38,662 bases of DNA from Bordetella parapertussis (GTDB lineage: Bacteria; Pseudomonadota; Gammaproteobacteria; Burkholderiales; SG8-41), in contig CAMBCF010000042.1 of NCBI GenBank assembly GCA_945864585.1, positions 1-38,662 on the forward strand, read 5' to 3'. Position 1 is the first letter of the stretch; the number at the start of each line of letters is the position of its first letter. The translations under genes and the position numbers were made by a program. The notes under the pieces are model-generated. The model made no database searches. It was not told where the DNA came from and was given only the letters and a program-made list of their open reading frames with translations. Positions 1 through 6,814 of the stretch are shown in pieces.

Positions 1-227
1 CGGTTGTTGATCAAGATCGTTTGCGTGATGAGTTTCTCGCGCAACAGCATGTCGGTCACACCGCGACCAAACACGTCGGTGCCGCTGCCGGGGGAAGTCT
101 GCACCACGAATTCGATCTGCCTTGAAGGATACGGCTGGGCTGACAGGGGAGCGGGCGCGCCCAGCATCAGCGCGACTGAAGAAAACAACCCAAGTGCGGG
201 CAAGCAAATCTGTCGAATTTTTGGCAT
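1..227 (-). CDS. Bug-type periplasmic substrate-binding protein, N-terminal part (cut by left edge)
   Basis: The visible 75 codons give a cleavable signal peptide (start MPKIRQICL, hydrophobic core, then AQPYPSRQIEFVV) followed by the opening of the mature protein, with a glycine-rich loop (TSPGSGTDVFGR) and a region ending LINNR. This order, PYPSRPI-strand, PGG/SGTD loop, then VDNR-like motif, is the signature of the Bug/TctC receptors that bind carboxylates in the periplasm. A good ribosome site (AGGAGA, about 7 bases before ATG) fixes the start. The rest of the gene lies outside the window, so ligand and partners cannot be judged. This is one of several Bug receptors in the window, none with TctA/TctB membrane genes beside it. 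Confidence 0.85.
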   Translation of the reverse strand, partial: MPKIRQICLPALGLFSSVALMLGAPAPLSAQPYPSRQIEFVVQTSPGSGTDVFGRGVTDMLLREKLITQTILINN

Positions 228-869
228 GGATGCTCTCCTGTGGAAATAACGGAAACGGGTCAGCGTGCAGGCAGCGAGACAAAACGGCGTTAGCCACCCA
301 AATTATGGGTTGTAATCCAGGCAAGCGTCAAATCAAGTAACGCCTGGACGGCTACGCCCGACCGCGCTTCCCGCATGCGATAGAAAAAGCGGACAATTCA
401 TGTGCTACGAAACCGGACAAGTCTATTAACCCGTGATATAAAACCGCACCCGGTCTTGACCTGATCCCCGCGCATCTGTTTTCATTCGTGGCGACTCACA
501 CGGGCAGAGAGCCCGATGTCGCGCACAAAACGACCTGCCGCTCAGGGTCTGCAAGTTGCTGGGTGGCAGCATAAGAATTTTCATCGCGAGGCCGAAGGCG
601 GAGTAAAACACATGTCATTGCCCATGAAGCGACTACTGACGGGCGCGATAACCGTAATCACCACGGCAAGTGCCGTTTGCCCGTCAGGCGGCGCGGCTTG
701 CTAGTGGGTAGCTCATTGTTTTAACACGAGTTCACCGGGTGAACCCCGGTCCTTGTGCAGCCATTTGGCCAGCACATGCTGCAGCACTTTTTTGCTCAGC
801 TCATACTTCGACCACAGCGGGTTGGCCTGCCGGAGCTAGCCCAGCAAGGCCTGTTGATGATCGTACAAA
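228..869. other. 640-bp region without a confident gene
   Basis: No frame here looks like a conserved protein. A plus-strand frame from about 612 (start MSLPMKRLLTG, ending GGAAC at 704) has a plausible ribosome site and a signal-peptide-like start, but it stops after about 30 codons and may be the stump of a lost secreted protein. On the minus strand, about 741-866 reads like part of a helical protein (LWSKYELSKKVLQHVLAKW) broken by an in-frame stop. I could not place it in a family. Confidence 0.4.
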
Positions 870-1499
870 TCAGGGGGCAAGCGCGAACATCAGAAAACCG
901 GCGCCAGTCACGGCCGGTATACCACCTGTTGCCTTGAGGAATTCAAACGCCGGCTTTTTCGCCGTGGCATAACGCGTGACGGCAAAGCCACACATTGCTA
1001 TCGCGAATTGCACTAACGTAAATCCGGTCAGATAGGCCCACATTGGCGTGGCTTCCGCACCGACGATTGTCTCGCCGTAGGCATAGCCGTGCGCCACGCC
1101 GCTTAACGTAAACAATAAAATCGCACCCTTGTTCTTAAGAAAATCGCTACCGCGCAAAAACAACACGCCTAACAGTATCAGGCTTGCCGCCACCCATGCG
1201 TCCGCGTACGAGACGCCTGGCGCAAGCAAATGGAGTAGCGCACCTCCAAATGCACCCGTTAGAAATGCCGCAATCGTCGTAATGCGCTGCCCGAAGAAAT
1301 AACACGCGATACCAACGGCGAATATAAACAGCAGATGGTCGAAGCCGATAATAGGATGGCCGAAGCCCGACAATAGTCCTTCAAGCAGCGTCATCGGTGT
1401 GGCACCGCCCATCGGGTGATGCGCGACGGCGGGCAGCGACACGGCAAGCCCTGTAAAGGCTGTAAAAGAAAGTGTAATTAATTTTTTGCGATTCTTCAT
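870..1499 (-). CDS. HupE/UreJ family membrane protein
   Basis: A 209-residue integral membrane protein. It opens with a signal peptide ending VAHHPMGG, then has about six hydrophobic helices. The GFDHLLFIFAVG segment near the first membrane helix and the AHGYAYGE motif near residue 140 are typical of HupE/UreJ proteins, which are linked to nickel or cobalt uptake for hydrogenase or urease. No hydrogenase or urease gene is in the window, so the metal role is by family only. The start chosen (MKNRKK) has a strong GGGAGGA ribosome site; the frame is open further upstream but lacks such a site. The C-terminal third has a diverged partial copy at 19866-20108. Confidence 0.85.
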   Translation of the reverse strand: MKNRKKLITLSFTAFTGLAVSLPAVAHHPMGGATPMTLLEGLLSGFGHPIIGFDHLLFIFAVGIACYFFGQRITTIAAFLTGAFGGALLHLLAPGVSYADAWVAASLILLGVLFLRGSDFLKNKGAILLFTLSGVAHGYAYGETIVGAEATPMWAYLTGFTLVQFAIAMCGFAVTRYATAKKPAFEFLKATGGIPAVTGAGFLMFALAP

Positions 1500-1781
1500 A
1501 ACAATCCTCCCGTGCGAAAGTTGGCGGAGACAGGAACACCTAACGGTAGCAGACTTAATTCTGTTATGAGATTCGAGAGTGTAAATAGTTTTGTGTAATC
1601 GGTCATTAGGCAGGAAACTGCCATTCCACAAGGAACCCAATGTGCTACCGCCGATTCAAATTTTATCATTTCGGCAGGTTATGCCGATATGCTATTGACC
1701 ACCGCCGCCACTCGATAGGCACTGGTCAATGCGTAATCGGCACGGGTGGTCAGTTTGGGATCGGCGAGAAAAAAATGGATT

Positions 1782-1973
1782 TCATTTCTTATCCTTGCTT
1801 GGCAGCACAGCATCCACAGCCGCACCAACTGCATTGACACCGGTCTTAACCACCGTAGCCCCAACCGATACAGCAGCATCAGCAACTGCAAGAACAGAAC
1901 ATCCTGCTTGAAGACAAAGTGCAGCGAAGAACGTCATTCGAAAAACGCAAGATTTAAAGAAGCCAAGACTCAT
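1782..1973 (-). CDS. small lipoprotein
   Basis: A 63-residue product with an N-terminal hydrophobic stretch and a lipobox (LQAGC, cysteine near residue 25), so it is probably lipidated and held in a membrane. The mature part is a run of short V/A-rich repeats (VADAAVSVGATVVKTGVNAV) ending in charged PSKDKK, as in the small repeat-rich lipoproteins common in beta- and gammaproteobacteria. Function is unknown. It starts only 3 bases after the in-frame stop of the protease-SUMF gene, so it is the last member of a four-gene minus-strand operon. That close fit also supports 1977 as the original end of the upstream gene. Confidence 0.7.
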   Translation of the reverse strand: MSLGFFKSCVFRMTFFAALCLQAGCSVLAVADAAVSVGATVVKTGVNAVGAAVDAVLPSKDKK

Positions 1974-1976
1974 GAT

Positions 1977-3387
1977 TTAATCGGTCCTGGCAACACGGAA
2001 ACCGACGTCGTCGACCCGGATAGCGGTGGTGAACCTGTCGCGGTCCGCGGCGCGCAGGCCCCGAGGATTGCTGCCCCAGGAGCCCCCCCCGCACCACGCG
2101 CTGGGAACAGTTACCCGCTGTCCATGTAATGCCATCCGTTGGCGCATTACTGTAATTTTGATTCCAGCAGTCTTCAGTCCATTCCCACACGTTGCCACTC
2201 ATGTCATGAAGCCCCCACGCATTAGCCTGCTTGCCAGCTACAGGATGCGTCGCCCTTCCACTGTTGCCGCTATACCACGCCACATCATCTGCGCTATCGC
2301 TACCGCAATACTCCTGCCGCCCCCTAGCGCGACACGCATACTCCCACTCCGCCTCACTGGGTAATCGATAGGTCTTTCCCGTCTTGGCACTTAGCCGGCT
2401 AACGAACTGCTTCGCATCTTCCCAACTCACCCTCTCTACCGGGCAGTTGTCACCGCAGTTACTGAAGGCGCTGGGGTTACTCCCCATTAGCGCTCGCCAC
2501 CGGCCCTGCGTCACTTCCGTCTTCCCCATCGAGAATGACCTTAGCGTCACACGATGCACCGGCTGTTCGTCTGAGCCAGTACCGCCCATCTCAAAACTTC
2601 CCGCAGGGATGACCACCATCTCAGGGCAATCAGGGCAGTCTTTGAAGGCGCGGGAGGGTGCCCCCACCGCTGGGGGCTTGGCCCCCGGGGGTGCAGTCGC
2701 TTGTTGCGCTTTACCCCTGCACTCGACACGATAAGTAAAACTCTGCGCTAACTCTGCCACCGATGCAGTATCTAATGGCTTGGCAGGTGCGGCATCACGA
2801 ACATTCACTTTATTCTTGGCGAGGAACTCAGCTAAGACATCTAGCGAAACCGCGAAATTTACATTCTGCGGAATATCGCCCGTCTTTATTGCAGTGCGAA
2901 GCGCATCTAGTTTTGCTTGAACCACACCAACAACGAGACCAGAGGCATCCAATACCGGACCACCGCTATTACCCGGCTGAACAGGTGCGGTAATCTGTAT
3001 CTCACCCGCAGCATCCCTCAAACCGCGCAGTGCGCTGACAAGGCCAGATGTAAAGTTACCGCCGCTAGACAGCGACCCAGAAAGAGGGAATCCAAACACC
3101 ATCACAGCTTCACCCAGACGGACATTGCGGGGGCTGCGTAGCCTTGCCGTCGCGCCTTTGAGTGCGGTAACGCGTATCAAAGCCAAGTCGATTAGCGCAT
3201 CGGCATCCACCACTGCACCAGTACGACGGCCATCGGAAGCAACCACCTCCACAGACGCACAGCCATCAACGACATGCTGGTTTGTCACTAATAAACCGGG
3301 GGCCACAGCGAATGCGGTGCCTGACGACACCTGCGCTGCTGCGTATGGCGCAAAGAGTAATGAAGCGATAAACCAGAGATTCTTCAC
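1977..3387 (-). CDS. secreted trypsin-like protease joined to a SUMF1/FGE-like domain, frameshifted
   Basis: A signal peptide (residues 1-19) leads into a trypsin-2/HtrA-like protease domain with the triad visible: His38 (NQHVV), Asp67 (DLALI) and Ser141 (GNSGGP). A linker follows, then from about residue 251 a formylglycine-generating-enzyme-like domain (MVVIPAGSFEMGG, KTEVTQGRW, RLPSEAEWEYA, DMSGNVWEWTED, RVVRGG). At 2083-2090 eight G in the coding strand shift the frame. As read, the protein runs on to 1954 with an unrelated tail; with seven G it would read SWGSNPRGLRAADRDRF and GFRVARTD and stop at 1977, the expected family ending, for about 469 residues. The paired cysteines of true formylglycine enzymes are not seen, so the second domain is probably a structural or binding domain. 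GTG at 3387 is preferred: it follows AAGGGG and overlaps the upstream stop. Confidence 0.8.
2083..2090. repeat. homopolymer run of eight C (G on the coding strand) at a frameshift
   Basis: The plus strand has eight C in a row inside the SUMF-like coding region. The coding frame of the conserved C-terminus is restored if the run is seven long. Such tracts slip during replication and also during sequencing, so this is either a phase-variation switch, a recent mutation or a read error. Confidence 0.9.
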
Positions 3388-3536
3388 TAGCACCCCTTGA
3401 AGTTCCGCGCCTGACACTCACGCGCCATCTTCTGCGATTCAGCCATTTGTTCGGGTGTCATCTTCGAGGCGGTAATGTCGCGGGACAAAGCAAGCGTCGT
3501 AGCCAGCATTGCGACCACGGTTCTGATCTTACGCAT
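3387..3536 (-). CDS. small exported protein of unknown function
   Basis: A 49-residue product: a charged start (MRKIRT), a hydrophobic stretch (VVAMLATTLALS), then a short polar tail with two cysteines (MARECQARNFKGC). It looks like a small secreted or periplasmic protein. I do not recognise the family. The start overlaps the end of the preceding 89-residue gene by 8 bases, and its stop TAG shares a base with the GTG start of the protease-SUMF gene, so the three are translationally coupled. That tight packing is the main reason to believe the gene is real. Confidence 0.55.
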   Translation of the reverse strand: MRKIRTVVAMLATTLALSRDITASKMTPEQMAESQKMARECQARNFKGC

Positions 3537-3798
3537 TGCCTTCAGCCTGCGCCATCCACAGTGCCGACCATTCCTGACGCTGTAGCCCCTCCTGAAACCC
3601 ATGCTCATAAGCCCTGCGCTGGATGATAGAAATCATCTTCCCAAGGGCGGATTCGTAGTTACGGAATCCACGATCAAATTTTTGCGAATAGAACACGACG
3701 TCGTTCCAATCGAGAATTAACTCGCCATCATCAGTAATGTCAGCCCACGCTTGCACGGAAATCCCTTCATCTTTGCGTAAAAAGCCACTGTAACGCAT
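3529..3798 (-). CDS. hypothetical protein, first gene of the protease-SUMF operon
   Basis: An 89-residue, soluble, acidic-to-neutral product with no signal peptide or membrane segment (start MRYSGFLRKDEG, rich in W, D and E: QAWADITDDGELILDWNDVVFY). The C-terminal half is probably helical. I do not recognise the family. The ribosome site before ATG is weak, but the frame upstream of it to the previous stop contains no other usual start codon. It overlaps the next gene by 8 bases and so probably heads the operon that includes the small exported protein, protease-SUMF protein and lipoprotein. Confidence 0.55.
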   Translation of the reverse strand: MRYSGFLRKDEGISVQAWADITDDGELILDWNDVVFYSQKFDRGFRNYESALGKMISIIQRRAYEHGFQEGLQRQEWSALWMAQAEGNA

Positions 3799-4105
3799 AT
3801 CTGTGTCAGACGCGGATTTGAGGGCGTTTAGGCGGCTGCAGGAGGTTTCTGCGCCATCTGAGGGCTACACTCAGCACTAAATGCTGAAGCTGTCCGGAAT
3901 GAGGCGTTTATCGCGGATTTGTGACTTTTGTCACGGAGTGGAAGTGGGATTGCTGCTGCTACGGCAGTATGGAGCGCCACAGGTAATACTAGTTTTGGTT
4001 CCGCGACCCGATTTACACGTCCGAAATATGGATTTCTATTTTTGTGGGACGAGTTGTGGGACGAATCATAATTAATAACGTAAGCTGTTGATTTATATTA
4101 AATAA
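3799..4105. other. 307-bp intergenic region between the protease operon and tRNA-Ser
   Basis: No convincing gene. A plus-strand frame at 3881-4075 has no family resemblance and is likely chance. The stretch probably carries the promoter for the minus-strand operon. It holds two direct copies of GTGGGACGA at 4044-4052 and 4056-4064, 12 bases apart and about 40 bases from the 3' end of the tRNA gene. Confidence 0.5.
4044..4064. repeat. paired direct repeat GTGGGACGA near the tRNA 3' end
   Basis: Two exact 9-base copies spaced 12 bases apart. Paired short direct repeats beside the 3' end of a tRNA gene resemble arm-type binding sites of tyrosine recombinases, but no integrase gene and no second copy of the tRNA 3' end were found, so this is only a suggestion. 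Confidence 0.35.
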
Positions 4106-4198
4106 TGGCGGAGAGAGAGGGATTCGAACCCTCGATAAGCGTTTTGAGCCTATACTCCCTTAGCAGGGGAGCGCCTTCGACCACTCGGCCATCTCTCC
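4106..4198 (-). tRNA. tRNA-Ser (anticodon GCT)
   Basis: Read on the minus strand, a full serine tRNA of 93 bases: acceptor stem GGAGAGA pairing with TCTCTCC, D-arm GCCGAGTGGTCGAAGGC, anticodon stem-loop with GCT (CTCCCCTGCTAAGGGAG), long variable arm typical of serine tRNAs, T-arm GGTTCGAATCC, and an encoded CCA end. It lies downstream of lysC on the same strand, a familiar betaproteobacterial pairing. It reads the AGC and AGU codons. Confidence 0.97.
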
Positions 4199-4267
4199 GG
4201 TTTGTTCTGCGCCAGGCTGCCTAGCGTTCCAGTATATCTCGTCTTGTTACGCTGTGGTCGAAGGCGC
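4171..4267. repeat. 14-base perfect inverted repeat linking the tRNA D-arm and its upstream leader
   Basis: GCGCCTTCGACCAC at 4171-4184 lies inside tRNA-Ser, and its exact reverse complement is at 4254-4267, in the transcript leader just upstream of the tRNA. In a precursor RNA the leader copy could pair with the D-arm. Next to it, 4263-4284 forms an imperfect GC-rich hairpin that may mark the end of the lysC transcript. Confidence 0.6.
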
Positions 4268-4385
4268 CTGGCTTCGCCAGCGCCGGATTTTACGACGGCC
4301 ACGGTTACCAAAGTGCGAGTGACCACTCTACTTTCGTTGCCCAGGTTGCGAAGCGCGATGATACCGCAATCACAGCTTTGCTGTA

Positions 4386-5612
4386 TCAACTTGCCCGCTC
4401 CAGCCCGAACGCCTTGTGCAGCACCCGCACCGCGAGTTCGGTATATTTCTCGTCGATCACCACGGAAATCTTGATTTCCGAGGTGGAAATCATTTCAATG
4501 TTAATGCCCTCTTCGGCCAGCGTGCGGAACGCAGTGCTGGCAATGCCCGCGTGCGAGCGCATGCCGACGCCGACTACCGACACCTTGGCGATTTTATCGC
4601 CACTGACGATGCCACGCGCCTGAATGTGTTTGACCACCGGCGCCAGCGTTTGCAGCGTTTTCTGATAATCACCGCGCTGCACGGTAAACGAGAAATCCGT
4701 AAGCCCGTCGTGACCGACGTTTTGCACGATCATGTCCACATCGACGTTGGCGTCGCTTACCGGACCCAATATTTGATACGCGATGCCGGGCCGGTCGGGC
4801 ACGCCGAGGATGGTGATTTTTGCTTCGTCACGGCTGCATGCTATGCCTGAAATGATTGCCTGTTCCATACCTTCATCTTCCTCAAACGTAATCAGCGTGC
4901 CTTCGCCTTCTTCCTCGAAACTCGACAGTACCCGCAGCCGCACTTTGTATTTGCCGGCGAATTCCACCGCGCGCGTTTGCAGCACCTTGGAGCCGAGGCT
5001 TGCCATTTCGAGCATTTCCTCAAAGGTGATGGTTTTCAGCCGCCGCGCTTGCGGCACGATACGCGGGTCAGCGGTGTATACGCCATCGACATCAGTGTAA
5101 ATCTGGCATTCATCGGCGTGCAAAGCCGCCGCCAGCGCCACGCCCGTGGTGTCCGAACCGCCACGGCCCAGCGTGGTGATATTGTCCCCTTCATCCACGC
5201 CCTGAAAGCCGGCCACCACTACCACACAGCCATCGGTGAGATCGGCGCGCATGCGGTCTTCATCAATCTTGAGAATTCGCGCCTTGGTATACGCGCTGTC
5301 TGTAAGTATTTTTACCTGCGCTCCCGTGTAGCTGCGCACTTTCAGGCCGAAGTCCTTGAGCGCCATAGAAAGTAAGCCTATAGTAACTTGCTCGCCGGTC
5401 GATACCACGACATCCAGTTCACGCGGGTCCGGTGGCGACTGAATTTCGTGTGCGAGCGCGATCAGGCGGTTGGTTTCGCCAGACATGGCGGATACCACCA
5501 CCACGATTTGATGCCCGCGCGCCTGCCAGCGTGCGATTCGTTTGGCGACACTTTTTATGCGTTCCGGATTGCCGACCGAAGTGCCACCGTATTTCTGGAC
5601 GATAAGTGCCAT
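4386..5612 (-). CDS. lysC: aspartate kinase
   Basis: A 408-residue aspartokinase that phosphorylates L-aspartate, the first step toward lysine, threonine, methionine and diaminopimelate. The start has the diagnostic VQKYGGTSVG motif (residues 4-13). The kinase domain continues with STGEQVTIGLL, GRGGSDTTGVALAAAL and TDVDGVYTADPR. Two C-terminal ACT domains follow (around 265-335 and 345-405), where feedback by lysine and/or threonine normally acts. Length is usual for the single-function bacterial enzyme. The ribosome site is weak, but the KYGGTS motif fixes the N-terminus. tRNA-Ser follows on the same strand. Confidence 0.97.
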   Translation of the reverse strand: MALIVQKYGGTSVGNPERIKSVAKRIARWQARGHQIVVVVSAMSGETNRLIALAHEIQSPPDPRELDVVVSTGEQVTIGLLSMALKDFGLKVRSYTGAQVKILTDSAYTKARILKIDEDRMRADLTDGCVVVVAGFQGVDEGDNITTLGRGGSDTTGVALAAALHADECQIYTDVDGVYTADPRIVPQARRLKTITFEEMLEMASLGSKVLQTRAVEFAGKYKVRLRVLSSFEEEGEGTLITFEEDEGMEQAIISGIACSRDEAKITILGVPDRPGIAYQILGPVSDANVDVDMIVQNVGHDGLTDFSFTVQRGDYQKTLQTLAPVVKHIQARGIVSGDKIAKVSVVGVGMRSHAGIASTAFRTLAEEGINIEMISTSEIKISVVIDEKYTELAVRVLHKAFGLERAS

Positions 5613-5782
5613 GCCGCGTATTACGATTGTTGATGTTGAAAGGCCGCGAAGTTTAGTTGATTTTATTGAAAAAATCGATATCTTTTAAAAAGCGCATCTG
5701 ATGCTTTGTGTACGCGGCTTTCAGGAACCGAATAGGTACCCCGCTGTCATACGCGGATGACAACCCCTTCAAGGAGACTATC

Positions 5783-6070
5783 TTGAGACCCTTTTCCCGC
5801 ATTAAAAACCCACGCGACATACGCAAGAGCCTTGGTTTAAACCAGATGGATTTCTGGTCACAAATCGGTGTCACCCAAAGTGGCGGCTCGCGCTATGAAA
5901 GCGGGCGCCCGATGTCCAAGCCGGTACGCGAATTGCTGCGTCTGGTTTATATGCAGGGCGTGCCGCTGGCCACGGCCAACGGCGCTGATTTACGCATCGC
6001 CGCTTTACTGCGTGAACATAAACCGGCGCTGTATGAGGAATTGCGCGCCCGCGCAGGCAAAAAGGCGTAG
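5783..6070 (+). CDS. short XRE-type helix-turn-helix regulator
   Basis: A DNA-binding protein of about 95 residues. The core reads NPRDIRKSLGLNQMDFW, then GVTQSGGSRYESGR, a lambda-repressor-like helix-turn-helix with recognition helix around TQSGGSRYE, followed by LLRLVY. I know closely similar short regulators from Burkholderiales. Starting at TTG 5783 is preferred because AAGGAG lies 5-6 bases before it; an upstream ATG at 5708 would add 25 residues without a ribosome site. Neighbours point away from it on both sides, so its target is unknown. Confidence 0.8.
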   Translation: MRPFSRIKNPRDIRKSLGLNQMDFWSQIGVTQSGGSRYESGRPMSKPVRELLRLVYMQGVPLATANGADLRIAALLREHKPALYEELRARAGKKA

Positions 6071-6127
6071 CGCCGGCAAGCCAATCAGCGGCGGCAAGCG
6101 CTGCCGCAACCCTGGGCGCGCACACGC

Positions 6128-6807
6128 TTACGCTGTGCGCACCAGCTGCGACTTGCTGCGCTGAAGCAGCGCGAGCACGCCCACCAGCAGCCCGCCCGTA
6201 AGCCAGCACAGCGTGGGCGCCCATGCGAACAGCGCGGCATAGTCCGTCTGTTTCGGCGCGCCGCTCACCACCGTGGCGATACGGCTTAAGGTTGCCGCCG
6301 CGAGCACCGCAAACAGCAGGCCAAGGGCCAGCCCTTCGCGCCCGCTGCGGCCCGCCGCCATTGCTGCGGTAAAACCACACATCAGCATGCTACCCCAGGC
6401 GCCGCCGGTAACCATCTGCGCCGTAATCAGCATGTCGAGCGAACCCGCAAAGGACGCCGCGTACGCACCCGCTGCCCCGAGCACGGCCGACATCGCCATG
6501 ACCTGCAGGGTGCCATAACGTTTGCACAGCGCACTGCCCGGCATCATCATTACGCCAAAGCCTATCCAGAACACCGGCATCAGCCACTCCAGCCCGTCCG
6601 GCTTGGCAAATTGATATCCGCAGCCATGAAGATCAGTTGATCGATGATCAAAATCACCGGTGTCAGGCTTGCCGGCAGACCGGCGCTGGTAAGCAGCTTG
6701 GGCAGAAAAATGACGTATATGCTCCAGGTGGTGACAAACAAGAACTGCACCACCGCCATATAGAGCGCCACGCCCGTTGGCACTGCGGCGCGTGTCGGGT
6801 CGCTCAT
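6128..6807 (-). pseudogene. MFS transporter with large internal deletion and frameshift
   Basis: The first part (from ATG 6807, MSDPTRAAVP) holds two membrane helices of a major facilitator transporter (VVQFLFVTTWSIYVIFLPK and LTPVILIIDQLIFMAAD). It then runs out of frame into a stop at 6580. The second part, in another frame from about 6625 to 6128, resumes with MPVFWIGFGVMMMPGS and about five more helices, matching the C-terminal half of the family. Together they encode about 235 residues rather than the usual 390-430, so roughly helices 3-6 and the central loop are missing. It starts 8 bases after the molybdenum hydroxylase large subunit and was probably in that operon. It should not make a working transporter. 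Confidence 0.8.
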
Positions 6808-6814
6808 GTGCGAA

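Noticed and set aside
612..704. Short signal-peptide-like open frame starting MSLPMKRLLTG
   Set aside because: Only about 30 codons with nothing recognisable after the hydrophobic part; noted under the intergenic entry instead.
1679..1785. Possible 35-codon gene after the small lipoprotein, with ATG overlapping its stop and a run of seven T where a frameshift would join MKSIFF to LADPKLTTRADYALTSAY
   Set aside because: It needs a frameshift to be read, is very short and matches no family I know; could be a remnant, but support is too thin for a feature.
3881..4075. 64-codon open frame before tRNA-Ser
   Set aside because: No ribosome site and no family resemblance; it also spans the direct repeats.
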